64,000 nt of DNA from Plasmopara viticola (GCA_001695595.3 MBPM02000015.1:806001-870000); one strand, 5' to 3'; positions 34,335-46,590 are shown, counted from the first letter of the stretch. Translations and numbers: made by a program. The notes: generated by a model from the sequence alone, not told the origin.

Positions 34335-35875
34335 GATGATGTTGCAGGCGTCTTTCGAAATGCTACGATGGCTTGTCTGGGGATTCAAGTAAATACGGAT
34401 TGTTGCCCCTACTATCACATGAAGTAGACATTCGTTGCAGATTAGCATGACAATGAACGCCTTGAGCTAGGCACGCGATTCGGGTTCATATCTCAGCAGG
34501 AGCTATCTGATCCAGATTAAACAGAATAACTGGCTGTAACATCCTGTAAGCTTATCATTGAACGTAAGGGATACATGATTTGCACGACCAAAAACTGAAT
34601 GGGCCGTACGATAGTGCTGATCCGAACAGCAGCTGTTAAGATATCCGGGAATGATAGTTGCATGTGCGATGTACGCACTGCATACGATCTCGCTTCAACA
34701 ATTCGATGGTCACAATTGGGTCAGAAACACTTAGAGATTCTGACATACACACAATTATAGACTCTATATTCAGCATTTAATTTTGAATAAATGATCACTG
34801 AATCTTTACAGACATGAATAAGCCTATTTGTCGTTCAATCGACCCATCGTTCTTTAGCATTCGTTTGTCAATATTGGATCTACTAAATAATATTAGGGGG
34901 GGTCGTTTGGACAAACGAATGCTGACGGAGAAGAACGAAGAAATTTAAGGGAGGCGTTTCATCGTGTAGCACATACTCTTGTTAAATGATTATACCAGAC
35001 ATAATATTTTTTGGAAAGGTCAGTTGGAAAAAATTATGGGTACCCGTGTTTAAATCGAGAGTGTCCATTGAATATAGGTGTTAAGCTCATCTATGCTGAG
35101 ATTTGTGTATATCGTCCAGTCGATATCTTATCATTTGTATGGGCGATCTTCTTGTGATCAGGCTAAGTTCTTGTAAATTACGCTCAAGGATCTTACCCTT
35201 GTCATCATCTTTTTCCACATAACGACCATCAATTCTTCCGATATCTTCATTGCTTTCTCCTCTATACAAATGGAGACTAGGGTGCTACATCGTTTTGCCC
35301 GATTGCCAAGTGCCGCCAGCTCCGAACGCAGAATTCTATTCGCACTTGGCAAAATACCTTAAAGAGTTAAGAGATTGGCTTACTTATCGTGTTCAGTCTC
35401 CATTGTCCCTGGCTGGTAAGCACTGCAACCACGACCGTCTGTTTAAAAGCAATCGATGGTAAAGGTACCGCAGCGTCCGTAAAACCCTCATTGCCCGCCT
35501 TGTAAAGCTTAGTTTCTTGTGCTACCTACCGAAAAGTCGAAGATATTATACTTAAAAAAAACCACATCAGGACTGGTATCATACATAAAAGATAATTGTT
35601 GTCGCGAAGAAAAAGCGTGCTTTTCAGAGCGAATAAACGTATTTTCGGTCTGTCGTCAAAAAGCTTAAATCGCGTTGCTTTGCAATTTTTACCAATCTTT
35701 TAAGAAAAAAAAACACTACGCAAGTAAGTTTTTTGTCGGGTCCACAAATGGGGCCAATTTCTTGGATTTTCGTATCCTTTACATGCTACTGTCTCTCCTA
35801 CGTGGTGTATTATTGCATTCTTGTGTATTGTATTGTATTACGTTATCGCATTGCCAAGTTATGCACGTGCTAGGC
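34335..35875. other. Flank of the effector candidate, no gene seen
   Basis: AT-rich DNA. The first few hundred bases must contain the promoter of the effector candidate, but I see no convincing Inr. Short frames near 35.1-35.5 kb have no motifs. Confidence 0.4.
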
Positions 35876-35877
35876 TC

Positions 35878-36147
35878 TATGGCTAGTCCACGGCATAGAG
35901 TGGTGTCCGCATACGTCGGGTCTCGTTCGGCGGGCAGTGCAGCCAGCACCGAGGTCGTGAGGGTCTTCCTATATTTTGTGTAGCTCTGACTTGGTAAGAG
36001 CCCAGGTGGCGCCCTAGTGCTGGAGACCGTCGCGTCGAGGGTGAGACTCGTTAGAGACCTGCAGATGCCCGAGAGCACCTGCCCGAAGCGCGCGAGCATT
36101 TAGCCCCCGCGCTTGGAAGGAGGGCGTCACCCCAACCTTTTCCGAAA
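35878..36147. repeat. GC-rich repeat Z, copy 1 (inverted match to 63.71-63.99 kb)
   Basis: A block markedly more GC-rich than its surroundings, from GGCTAGTCCACGGCATAG to CACCCCAACCTTTTCCGAA. It matches the reverse complement of 63714-63987 almost base for base (well above 90% by eye). The high identity and sharp edges indicate recent mobility; it is probably part of a transposable element or an LTR. The coding-like reading VVSAYVGSRSAGSAASTEV is present in both copies. Confidence 0.85.
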
Positions 36148-37738
36148 ATACATTCTTGTGTGTGGCGTTCATTGTCCGATGGATACAGTAATATCAAGTT
36201 ATCAGAGAAGACTCTACCCACAAAATGTCATTGCTATTATCGGTGCACAAACACTCGATAGGAACAAATTATTTATATTCTCAACTAGGCAAACTTTCTT
36301 TTGGTTAGTATTCACTAAATCACTAAAGCAAAAATTACCGCGCCGGTATTCAAGCCTTTGGTTGCTTGGATCAGACCATAATGATTGTTAATGTGCACGA
36401 TTTTCCCCGAGAAAAACCAAAATTGGTACCATTCTCAAAAAAAAAACTCGAAAACAATGTCTTTCAACCTTAACTTGTTTAAAGTTCGAAATGTTTGATG
36501 CATTATTTTCCTTGTTTAAATTCAAGCTTTCTGAATTTCAAGTGCTAAAAATTTGACTCACCCGACGCTTCCGTTTTCGCTCGTAGTGCAATTCTCTAGC
36601 TCAAGCTTTGGTGCGCCCAATGCATCTAATTTGTCCGCGGTGATAGTGTACAAATCTTCAGCTCTAATCCTGCGCCACTATTAGCCATCACGACTTTTTG
36701 CCCTAAAGTTTTACCACTAAGTAATTTGGCGTTTTCTACCTTAAAAGTCCATTGACGCATATTTTTTTGCCTCTTCTTTGGCCTGAGGTTAGCTTAAGTG
36801 CGAACCACATCGATGTACCCAAGATAATTTTGAGATTTGAGAATAAGCTTTGTTTCTGTAATAAATTACTCGCACGTCGTTAATCAATCGTAGGTTATCT
36901 CATGGATGATTTTTTAAGATCTCTACTACCAGTACGATTCTTTCTTAGTACTTGCAGAAATTTTTGCCTTCGATAGTCATCGATGCAAATAGTACAGAAT
37001 TAACCTAGTCGTAAGGTCTGTAATGAAAAGTAATTAATGGTAGTAAACTATGGTGCTGGTAAGCTAATATGTGAGACAAGGGTACACACTTTCGTGGCAA
37101 ACGTCCTAGCAAGTACAGATCATGTTAAATGTCTTAGTGCGGTAGACTTATTATAAGATGCAGTCTTGCTCTAAATATGCAATGCGACAAGCGCCCATCA
37201 CATCTGCTACATCAATTCTCTCAAGGATTTGACGAGAAAGGTGGAAGCTAAATAATTTTGCAGTAATGAAAGCATTTAGTTCATCTTCATTTCACAAATT
37301 AGGCTTTTCGGGATTCGGGCATGGTAGTAGCATATCGGCAGCTGCCGTATGCTGGAAAGCCTATACGATGGGATCGACGGTTTCGTAGCCTTGCTTGAGA
37401 AGTGGAAGCAGCAACAATTTGTCGCAAGCCGCTCAGATGACCCAACCTCTACAATATCGTCAGACATAATATTCATTATCGCCATAACCTTAACCCGCTA
37501 TTACGTGCGCTAAAAAAGATCCTTCCTGCACCCCTTTTCCCGTCACTGGAAAACAAGATGAGGAAGGCTGTTCTATGACTTTCATATGATTCGCACTCTA
37601 TCCACGATGGTCATTGCACTACAACTCAAACCTGGTTTTTATCATGTAACGGATTGACCTTCCTTGCCCAGCATCTTTTCAATGCTCGAGGTGACAACAG
37701 CCTTGCTTATTTTATCATTGCCTGCTCTGGACAGTCTG
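36148..37738. other. Upstream flank of the transporter gene, no gene seen
   Basis: AT-rich DNA with short frames lacking motifs. The right end holds the promoter of the transporter gene (see the Inr entry). Confidence 0.4.
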
Positions 37739-37751
37739 TCATTCTTCAACT
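37739..37751 (+). promoter_or_regulatory. Oomycete-type Inr of the transporter gene
   Basis: TCATTCTTCAACT matches the Inr core (TCATTYY) plus a CAWTT-like flank. It is 56-68 nt upstream of ATG 37807 and downstream of the upstream non-ATG part of the same open frame, so it supports 37807 as the true start. Confidence 0.6.
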
Positions 37752-37806
37752 CACCCTCTTGGGCGAACAAGCTGTACTCGAGCTACCAGAGTCCAATCGT
37801 CCTACC

Positions 37807-39228
37807 ATGAGCGAGGTCGAGAGAGGCTACGACATTCAGAAGTCCCCCAAGCATGTCAACAACGATGGCGTCGTCCCGCTGTCGCATCCGTCCATTTGGC
37901 TGCTCCTTGCTGTTTCCATGCCACGAATGGCAATCAACATGGCGTGGTCGGCGCAGTGGGCCGCTCTTGGCCCGTACTTGTCGACGATGCTTCCAAACTT
38001 TGCCGTCCAAATCACGCAAATCATCGGCCCCGTGGTTGGTGTGCTGGTTGGGCCCAGTGTTGGAGTTTTTAGCGACCGAAGCACGTCCAGCTTTGGTCGA
38101 CGTCGTCCGTTCCTGATTATCGCAGGCACCTTAAGTGTCATCTGCTGGATTGCCATGAGTTACACGCGAGAAATCGGCGAACTGATGGGTGACCACGGCA
38201 ACGGAACAGACGGGCAACCGACTGACCGTACGTACACCGCCATCTTGACTATCTTTTTTTACCTATGGATGGACATTACTGTCAACGTCGTCCAAACTCC
38301 AGCGATGCTTCTCATCGCTGACTTTGCCGGCGATCGTCAGACAACAGGTGCTGCTTTGGGCCAAGCGTGGTCCACCGCGGGGTCTCTCCTCGTTGCTGGC
38401 TACATTGAGTTCTTAGGCGCAGCCCACAAGACGCTTCATGAGTTCATGTGGATGCTTTCGGTTACAATGATCATTTGCATTGGTGTGGCGGTGATTTTCG
38501 GCAAAGAGACGCCACTGGACCCTAGCAAGGTCGACGTCGTATCGACTTGGCAGCGAATCGGCCACGCCTTTGCGTCCGTGTACACTGGTGTCCGCACGCT
38601 TCCGGGTGTGCTGGTCGCTTACGGCATCGGTCTCTTCTTCGTGCAGTATGGATACACAGCGTACAACGGTAACAAAGGACAGTTTTTTGGATTGGAAGTT
38701 TTCAACGGTTCAAGTGAAAACGCCGATACCTGTGACCCTTGCTCACCCGAGCAAGATGCCTTCAATCGCGGGGTCAGCATTGCCGGCGGTCGTGCTGATC
38801 TGTTTTTCAACATTACGAGCTACCTCTACTCATGGGTCATTCCATTCCTCGTGAGCAAAATCGGCGCCAAATGGTTTCTAGCCATCTCGACCATTCCTCA
38901 GATGCTCTTGATGGTCATGGCGTGGACGAGCAACGTGACTTTTAACGTCATTATCGTTGCGGCCACGAGCATCACGCAAACGGCATGGTTTGCGCTCCTT
39001 GTCCCCGCAACCGTGCACGTCTTTGGTCCTGATGTCGAAATTGGCATGTACGTTGGTGCCCTCAATTCAGCGAATTGCTTTGGTCAGCTCCTGAACTTTG
39101 CCGTGGGGTCGGGCCTTGTCGAGACGTCTCTGGGCTACAAACTTCCAGTCTTTTTGGGCGGTGTCATGAGCGCGTTGGGCTTTTTAACAACCGTGATCTT
39201 TTTCAAAATGAAAATGTATTCTATGTAA
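37807..39228 (+). CDS. Sucrose/GPH-type MFS sugar:cation symporter-like protein
   Basis: Single-exon, 473 residues from ATG 37807. Twelve hydrophobic segments can be traced. The loop between TM2 and TM3 has SDRSTSSFGRRRPFLI (residues 89-104), the signature of the plant SUT and glycoside-pentoside-hexuronide (TC 2.A.2) families; GPVVGVLVGPSVGVFSD precedes it, as in SUTs. A Cys-containing, N-glycosylation-rich loop (NGSSENADTCDPCSPEQ) lies between TM7 and TM8. Such proteins import sugars with protons at the plasma membrane, and in a biotrophic oomycete this would serve nutrient uptake from the host. The upstream 51 codons of the open frame lie before the Inr and start without ATG, so they are excluded. 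The gene stands alone, and its codon use is clean and well conserved compared with the decayed surroundings. The exact substrate is not evident. Confidence 0.9.
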   Translation: MSEVERGYDIQKSPKHVNNDGVVPLSHPSIWLLLAVSMPRMAINMAWSAQWAALGPYLSTMLPNFAVQITQIIGPVVGVLVGPSVGVFSDRSTSSFGRRRPFLIIAGTLSVICWIAMSYTREIGELMGDHGNGTDGQPTDRTYTAILTIFFYLWMDITVNVVQTPAMLLIADFAGDRQTTGAALGQAWSTAGSLLVAGYIEFLGAAHKTLHEFMWMLSVTMIICIGVAVIFGKETPLDPSKVDVVSTWQRIGHAFASVYTGVRTLPGVLVAYGIGLFFVQYGYTAYNGNKGQFFGLEVFNGSSENADTCDPCSPEQDAFNRGVSIAGGRADLFFNITSYLYSWVIPFLVSKIGAKWFLAISTIPQMLLMVMAWTSNVTFNVIIVAATSITQTAWFALLVPATVHVFGPDVEIGMYVGALNSANCFGQLLNFAVGSGLVETSLGYKLPVFLGGVMSALGFLTTVIFFKMKMYSM

Positions 39229-40774
39229 GGGGAAAGCCCGAGAGCGTCGCATGCATAGATGGTAGTAATTCTACAAGTTTATAGAAATCATTTTGATAAT
39301 TTTTTTTGCAATAATCTCTCAACTGACTCTCGAAAATTGTATTCGAATTGTTAGAGCTCCATGACCCAATTTCGTAATCTTATAACAAAACTGAGGAATC
39401 ACTACGTATGTATTTAGTTGCATTTTTCTATTGTCATTCATTAATTATTGAATCATGCCCACACTACATACACTATTTGCTACTGCGTGCTTCCGACTTT
39501 GACAAGCTCTATATGCTCACAAGCTGAATGCGACTCGGGGTTTGCTGCTTCTAGTATACTGTACCATAAAGCACAGTCATCTTGCCAGCTGCGCGTACAT
39601 CTTCATGCTACCCGCAAATGGAGTCTCAGCTACTATCACAAGCAGTAACTGGGTCCGCAAGTGACTTACAAGTAGCTTCTCACATCGTAGAAGCTCAGCT
39701 TTCTTCGGTTGTGGATATGCGGCACATGGTTGGTAGCTGGATACAAACTTTTTCATCGTCTCGAATTGGTGGATGTCGCCATTGTGACCTCAAAACCAGG
39801 CCTTTGAACTTCACTACTGCTAATTTTGGATGGCAATACGAACTAAACGTGGCTTAAACATTGTGAGAGTGCTAAATGCTATAATGTTGTATCCACCACA
39901 GTCTCTCTATTGTGGGAAACGTGTGACTGACTCCTTCTCGAAATATGCTATATTCTTGCATTGCGACGGATTCAGCTACGCTCTAAGAAGTTGCACTATC
40001 GGTATCATCGGTTATGATCACGCTCTGTATAATAACGATTCGTCCAAGCAACATGTGCTTACATGCAAGCTTTTACTTCTTTCTCTGGGCGCGACTATTG
40101 GCAAGCATGTTTTGGACATACTTCTAATACGACTGTACTGTATACTGCCATACACAACACGATCAAGCTTCTTGCGAAACTGCGTCACTAAATATTGACA
40201 CTTGACACAGTCCGTGTTATTAGCATGATGCCTTTGGCAAATTTCGAACGACCAATCGACGAATTTATGTGTCCCAAACGCATCTCTTCTCATTCTAGGT
40301 CCGTCCTCCAATAAATGTGTCAATTATGATCTTGTGTCGTGCGAAATACTCTCGTACCACCCAAAACCGTTCGATCCGTCATCTTTGAACACTTAGTCAA
40401 CCGATTGCCAAGTTAGGAGATAACAAGTTTAATATTAATTAAGGAATGCAAAGGAGACTTCACCACTCGTCCAATGATAGTAGCTAGTAATATTGTACCG
40501 TCACCTCTAGCTTGTGTGCTTATGCCATCCGCAAAAACTGATATTGACGAGCTCTGACCATGCTGTTAAATATTGTAAATTACTTCATGCAACGTTGCAC
40601 CTTCAATCGCAATTTGTTGCTGGCCAATTTACCTAATCCATAAAGTTTACTTCTGTGAAAATTGACCACTGGCCCAATGGTAGACTTGGTTGCTAACAGC
40701 TTTCTTCTTTTTATGTTCTCTTCTTAATATTTATACTGCTCTCTCCCTTATCCAATTAATTTATTCGGCTTCTG
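39229..40774. other. 3' flank of the transporter, no gene recognised
   Basis: AT-rich. A 101-codon minus-strand frame (40323-40018) holds spaced His/Cys residues (CQRHHANNTDCVKCQ) reminiscent of the zinc-binding tail of some transposases, but the rest does not match any family I know. Two similar short segments (ACCACTCGTCCAATGATAG at about 40462 and ACCACTGGCCCAATGGTAG at about 40666) suggest old repeat ends. Confidence 0.35.
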
Positions 40775-40814
40775 CCTAAACCCTAAACCCTAAACCATAA
40801 TCCATAAACCCTAA
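40775..40814. repeat. Interstitial telomere-like repeats (CCCTAAA)n
   Basis: The array begins CCTAAACCCTAAACCCTAAA, then two degenerate units (CCATAAT, CCATAAA) and a further CCCTAA. TTTAGGG is the telomere unit of plants and of oomycetes. The array is short and lies far from either window edge. Confidence 0.8.
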
Positions 40815-41740
40815 TAAACATTTCTAGGTCCTTCACAATGTGTTCAAAATGGCGCTTCATATCATTATTGGCACGCGCTTAAGTCTTATTTACTCCGCTT
40901 TGTAGATTAGGCACTTTCGTTCATGGTTGTTCGATATACTCTCTAGGCAAGATGCCCGCACAATTCATCGCAGACCGCACATTCGCTTTTCTGCCAAAAC
41001 TTCCCTGTTACTGGATCCGATACTTCAGAGTCGAACAAAATTTGCCGCTTTTTCTGCAGTGTCACGTGCACTCAACACTTCGTCAAGTTTCGCATACATT
41101 TATACGTGTTAGCGGCAGTACTGTTAAGCCGAGTTGTTGTACTTTGCGATCTTTTGAGGCTCTGTGTCCCAGCCCGAATCCAGCTTTAGTCAAATGCTAT
41201 TGCCGTCTAAGGCCTTTATGAAGGAGCCTAGAGACAATCTTTTTGTCAATTTCCGAGATTTCCAAAGAATTCAAATACAGTGACACTTCAAAGTCTGCGC
41301 GTTATACCGTAATCTTTATATACATTTCCAGCGTGAATTACAGTTGAAGCTTTAAATACAACTGCAGACATAAGAGCTTCAGTTCACCAGCAACTAATAT
41401 CGGCGTCTATTTAGCGCCGCCCACCAATGCTTGTCAAAACGTGGAGGTAAATCGCGGGTTCTTACTGCATACTACAGCAACGATTATGTTTTTTGTCATC
41501 AAGACATCAGCTCTATTACTCTGGAGTTATGTTTTCTATATACGATCAAATCTTGCCACTAACAACTTCGCGTTTATCATCTGCAGACATTTTTTACGAT
41601 GTAAATTTCATCAATAATTGATAGCACATAGGGCAATTTCTAAAATAAATTTTGGCACGTTTTGATAAATGTATTCAATTTAAAGAATGCCATTTGTCAA
41701 GGGTATAACGGTTATAAGAGCACTCCAAGTACGAGTGTTG
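40815..41740. other. Gap before CRN relic C, no gene seen
   Basis: AT-rich DNA with two overlapping short plus-strand frames (40927-41221) in different phases and no motif. Confidence 0.4.
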
Positions 41741-41744
41741 GTCG

Positions 41745-43000
41745 CTGAAGTCATTATGGCGCAGAAGTCTGGTTCCAGTTGGTGAATAGAGAAGGTAGCC
41801 TCACGTTTGCGGGTACTGCGGCAACTTCAGTCCAAGCAAGGATTGACGTCAAAGATGTGGTCGACTTCCGCAACAAAGTCCATGCGGAATTTGATTGCAC
41901 ATAGGCTCCAGAAAGAGCCCTTTTGGCCCATATTGCGCCAGCTGAACCGAAACTTTACGCGAATGCAACAACGCATGCCGTTATGAAAGAGCTTTTGGAA
42001 GAGGATTCGTTGATTGGTACGCTTGGCGGATCGAAGAAAGTAGAAGTGCCACAGAAAGATCAAGTGGTTATAGGTGAAAATAGGCAGCGAACGGAAACCG
42101 TTGATCCTTGTCGTTTAAAGTAATTGATTGCAATTGCAAGCAACAAAACGATACCTTGGTGAGTACAGTATTGAAACCTCCGATGACAATACAATCGATT
42201 GCTGCGTAGAGTTCTTCTCGTTGGTAGTCCTGGTATCGGAAAGCCGCTGTTTGGGTGGTACTGTTTATGACGGAGCAGAAAGATATTGCTTACCGTCGGC
42301 TTGGTGATTAAGTGATCTATTTAACCCACACCACGGATGGTCACAAGTGCTCGCGTTTTTTGCATACTGAAAGAACCTACGACGGACTATTTGATGAAAA
42401 CGAAGTTGGTAAAGTATTGTGTTTAAGCGGTTTCAATCGCGCGTTTTTATTGAGCAGCCCGCGCACGAAAAATTACCACCAGTTTGTCCAAGAAAAGGGC
42501 TTTAGAGTGTATATGAATCCATACACCAAAATCGAGCGTCAAAGATTTGCTGAAATCATTCGCTTGAAGGACCTAGACGAGTGGTTGCGCAGGTTCAATT
42601 TCGTTGGGGGTAAACCAAGCTCTTTGTTCTCCTCATTTGAAACGTTCGATGACTTGGTACAACGAGTGAGGAAGGATATATCGTACAACCAAATTCGTAA
42701 TTTCGAACAAAGGGTATATGATGATGGGATGAGACACATTGTGTTCCACATACATCGCAACAAAAATACGCCTAGTCGCTCTTATTTGGCGTTTTCTTCT
42801 CTGGCAGTTGAGGCTATCATGTATGCGCGTTGTCAAGTTGGATCTGCTGATAAAATTCGCTTAATGTTGCTGACTCCCGCCTCAAGTTCGCAGCCATGGC
42901 GAGGCATACCTGTTACAAGTTTTTGCGACCATTGAGTTTTGTATGAAAGCGCTCGAGGGAAGCAACGTCGGAAGTCATGATTTATGGTCACTTCGATGCA
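41745..43000 (+). pseudogene. CRN-like P-loop NTPase pseudogene (copy C, best preserved)
   Basis: The plus strand carries, in order: WFQLVNREGS (a start typical of one CRN sub-type), VDFRNKVHAEF, LGGSKK with VEVPQKDQVV and RQRTETVDP, a Walker A-like GSPGIGKPLFG near 42219 (Ser replaced by Pro after GK), then a 207-codon open frame (42312-42935) with YDGLFDENEVGKVL, FLLSSPRTKNYHQFV, VYMNPYTK, FNFVGGKPSSLFSS and VEAIMYARCQVGSADKIRLM, and finally CMKALEGSNVGS at about 42940. At least four stops or frameshifts separate these blocks. The P-loop, the downstream sensor-like segments and the C-terminal KALEGSNV block are all recognisable, so this locus shows the domain order best. No N-terminal LFLAK translocation domain is present. 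Confidence 0.75.
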
Positions 43001-43693
43001 GCGTACTGTTCATTTCGCTATCGGAGATTTTTCCAGCAATTGATGGTGTGCTTGTCATTCCACAAGCTGGCCATATGCTTTACGCCCAGCCACAACATAT
43101 CCCAATAATTACAAACCCTAGAAAAATATCTACATTTAACGCAGCGCCGAGAGTTTCAAAACTATACTCATATCCTTCTTGTCATCGTATCGAATGAAAT
43201 CTACGACGATTTCACACTTCAGCCCTTCAAGGAAAAATTTGCTAAGAGAAAATTGATATGGACGTGACGCAGTTTGTTGGAAAGATTATTCGGCCACGAA
43301 AGGTACTTTCGGTCAGGAATCTCGACCCGCCCGAGCTTGATGCAATTTCGGCTCAGAAACGTCCAACAACGACTGCACCACCTATCTTCGAAAAAAAAGG
43401 TTAGTCACGTGAACGGAATTACGACTTGATGAATTGAGTTTTTCGCGTTTAGTATTTTAAGGAATCACCAGCTGCAAATAAAATGCGCTTTCAGCCCTTT
43501 GACTAATGCGCACCAAATCATTTTCAATTCCTTTGCAATGAGAACGATTTTCAACTTTTGGTGTCTTATGGGATGAGTTGAGGCCATGCCGACTGGGCGT
43601 GGAAATGGGGTCAGCTCTTAAAAGTACAAGCAGATCATCAATCAAAAAATTCTTGTCCGAGTCTTTAAAGTTATCGCTCTTCAGAGCGATAAG
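43001..43693. other. Gap between CRN relic C and the 2-kb duplication
   Basis: Partly decayed continuation of the CRN C-terminus, followed by AT-rich DNA. I see no independent gene. Confidence 0.4.
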
Positions 43694-45780
43694 CAAAGCT
43701 ATGCACATAACACGCATTACAAATTAGACGTGGATAGCAGTTGTGACATGAGCTAGCTCATGTTACGGGTGACGCGATATCGCACCAGCCAAGGCATTGC
43801 ACCTCGCTGGCTTACAATTTACCTCGAAACTGTACATCACACGGATCGAAAGATGACCGTGTCGTGTGGCGAAGCGACATATGACTAGTATACACCACGA
43901 ATGGCTAATCAAATCACAGGTGAGCCCTAAGATTGACAGAGGAATACTTTATCAAAAGTAAGTCATTGTTCTCCACAATGTAATTCTTCTTGGCATTCTC
44001 AAGCTAACGAGATCTTGAAGGTGTCACTTATTATACCCCTTGGCGTCTGCTTGCAGCAGCGAACTGCCGATGGCAGATTCGACAAGTCATAGACTATCGT
44101 TCTTGTTCTGACAAGACCAAATCCGACACATTCAGCAGGATACTCTGACGTTGTCAAACGACTCCTGGGGTTGGATTCACAAACATGGTTCGTATATAAT
44201 TTTTCAATCGCCTAGCAGCTTATACACTATTGTAAGCAATGGGCAAGACGCCGCTTCACTAGTGCGATTATATTACCCACTCCATATTAGGATGAATTAT
44301 TGCAAGGTCTGCCCGAAGGCCTTGTTTATGAAGAGAATGTCATTTTTTCCGTGTTGGGCACGACTAAGGACATAAATATCATACGATCATGTTTGTGCGA
44401 ACGCCCTGTAAGACCTTAAAAGTGGGCCACGAGACTACTCAACAAAGCATATGCGTTGAAATCCCTTGCGCATGACCAAATATTTTTAAACTGTAGCTCT
44501 CAAAGTGCTGTCCGTGGTCTACGGTATGTTGTAATCTTGCATGTTTTTTTTCCTTAATGATGATATTTGCTGACAAAGTCGAGCGCGCTGTATTTTGCAC
44601 ATCCTGGCATGTAGTTTTGCAACACATCATTTCTAGTAGTTGTATTCTTTGCCGTAATGATGGACATAGTGCTAAATACAAACGCGTTTAGTTCGCTACT
44701 TGCCATTTAAAACTTTGACAAAAAATGTCGGTGCAGAGTCAGGAGATTTCTTTTTTCTAAGCAATTCTGCCTAGTGCTTTGTACCAAACTACGCCAATGT
44801 CATCACACGTTTCCCATGGCAAAGATGGCGGCCGTGTAACGTAGTATTCGACTCCTGGTAATTTCATGACCACACTTTTGCCGGGTAATTATGCCGATGG
44901 TGGTTCTCGTAGACCATCTTCTTACTCAAGATACTTCGGGTATGGTCAAGCTTTCAATATCACTCTGCCTGATATAGGTGACCCTGGAGAGTTCAATCAA
45001 TAGTGATAGGAAGTTAAAGTCGTACGACCACTTCTTTGACTGTGTCATCGGTTTTAAAAGCCTCTTTAAGCTTTGTCATGGACATATCCCGTAGCAAATA
45101 ATAAGCATATACGCAGAGAATAATCCAGAATTATTATCCCTTTGATCGTAGAATTGTTCTCCTACACAGCCGAGCGCTATCGTCACCAACCGACATGTCG
45201 ACTTTAAATTACATCGCTTGGTACGAAAGTCCCTGCGCTGTTCGATGAGCACGAACCATCATCGTCTTCTCTTCGAGAACATCAAAGGTCCCCGCGTTAG
45301 GTTTCGTGTCATCTCTGTTTCAACACGACCACGCATCGAGATACCAATGTTTGCATCAGCTTTCAGCAAAAAACACAAACTGGCCACTTGACATTTACTT
45401 TAAGAGATAAAGCTCAAGTTCCTTGACCGCAAGCCGCTTTGAAAATACGGCGAACGCGCGTCTCACTGAGCTATGAGCCACTCCAGATGTGGAGGAAGAT
45501 TAGCGTCCCGGATATATCGACATCTCGTCGACTGTTTCACGCTGGACAAAAACAAGCGCCGTCCACAATGAGCGTTTGTCAATGGTATACGTGCTACTCT
45601 ACGTGCTTTAAAATATAGCTAAGTATTTTTTCGTCGGACGTGCCGCAAGCGCTGTACACGATGACCATTTCTTAGTGGACTATAAGCTACAACACGTTCA
45701 TAGCCTGAACCTCATTACTAATGTTTCGATATTTACTTTCTGTTTACTATCTTGGACAAGCACGCTAAAACTTTCGTCTT
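43694..45780 (+). repeat. 2-kb direct duplication, copy 2 (match to 30.30-32.34 kb)
   Basis: Same orientation and landmark order as copy 1. Relative to copy 1 it has small indels, for example a shorter left border and an insert near 44375-44400. Copy 2 starts right after the CRN relic C neighbourhood, whereas copy 1 has no CRN sequence next to it, so the duplicated unit is independent of CRN DNA. Confidence 0.85.
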
Positions 45781-46590
45781 CTGGTTGATTTAAGAAATCT
45801 CGATGTCGATGCCGGGGTAGCTATTGTAAGACTGACGCAATGCAGGCAGATCACACCGGTGTTAGAAATAAAAAAGTGAGAGGGTTGGTGGGTGGCGCAA
45901 AAAGTATAGTTCTTGGCGCATGACAAAGTCAGCTTAAATTTTTTTAGGTATGAAATTACTACATTGCATAGATTACCCAACGGCGGAACTTTTGCTTTCG
46001 ATTGTTGGTTAAATAGTGATAATATTTGATGCAGGATATACTTTTTCTGAGCCTAGTGAAGGGGCCTTTGATAAAAGTCTCAGTGGCAGATTATGCACAG
46101 AAAAATTCCGCTAGCGATTTATCAAAAGAAAGTCGCGCAACCATCTCATTTAATGTTGGCATCTCCGCAACACTCATGCGCGCTCAAATTCTCAATCGAC
46201 TAAGTAAGCTTTCCAATACTGACCGCACGCATTGGTTGATTAATGTCGACGTTAAGCGGCATCATTCATAATCCATTCGATACGGCAATTGTTTTTGATA
46301 TATACCGCCTCGCTTAGTTCGTACTCGCAAAATAGGGCCAGCGAGGTGGCTTTAAATGACGAGAGCTTCACTGTCATGCGTCGAGCCAATTTATTCAAGT
46401 AGGCAGTGCAGTACTTCTTGTTGACTAGATTAAGTAATTCTGGCAGCATCGATCGCCGCAAATCCAGTGGATGTATTTTTCCGCTTGTGTTTTCACCCAT
46501 GGCTTTTACGCAAAGTTCGAGTATGCGCCTGGCCACCAATTAGGCTGTAGCAAGACAAAAACTATCACAGCTCTCCATTTAAATCACTTC
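45781..46590. other. Spacer left of the gypsy relic
   Basis: Contains a 95-codon minus-strand frame (46539-46252; ...KIHPLDLRRSMLPELLNLVNKKY...) that reads like protein but matches no family I know, and an 81-codon plus-strand frame next to it. Possibly a small gene fragment; not called. Confidence 0.35.

Noticed and set aside
34335..34448. 38-codon upstream extension of the effector frame
   Set aside because: It would bury the signal peptide; the downstream ATG gives a normal secreted protein.
37654..37806. N-terminal 51-codon extension of the transporter
   Set aside because: Begins with TTG, lies upstream of the Inr and has no family similarity; ATG 37807 is preferred.
30296..45780. The 2-kb duplicates as LTRs of one large retrotransposon with 11 kb between them
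   Set aside because: No TG...CA ends, the intervening DNA contains unrelated intact genes (effector, transporter), and no gag/pol lies in order between them.
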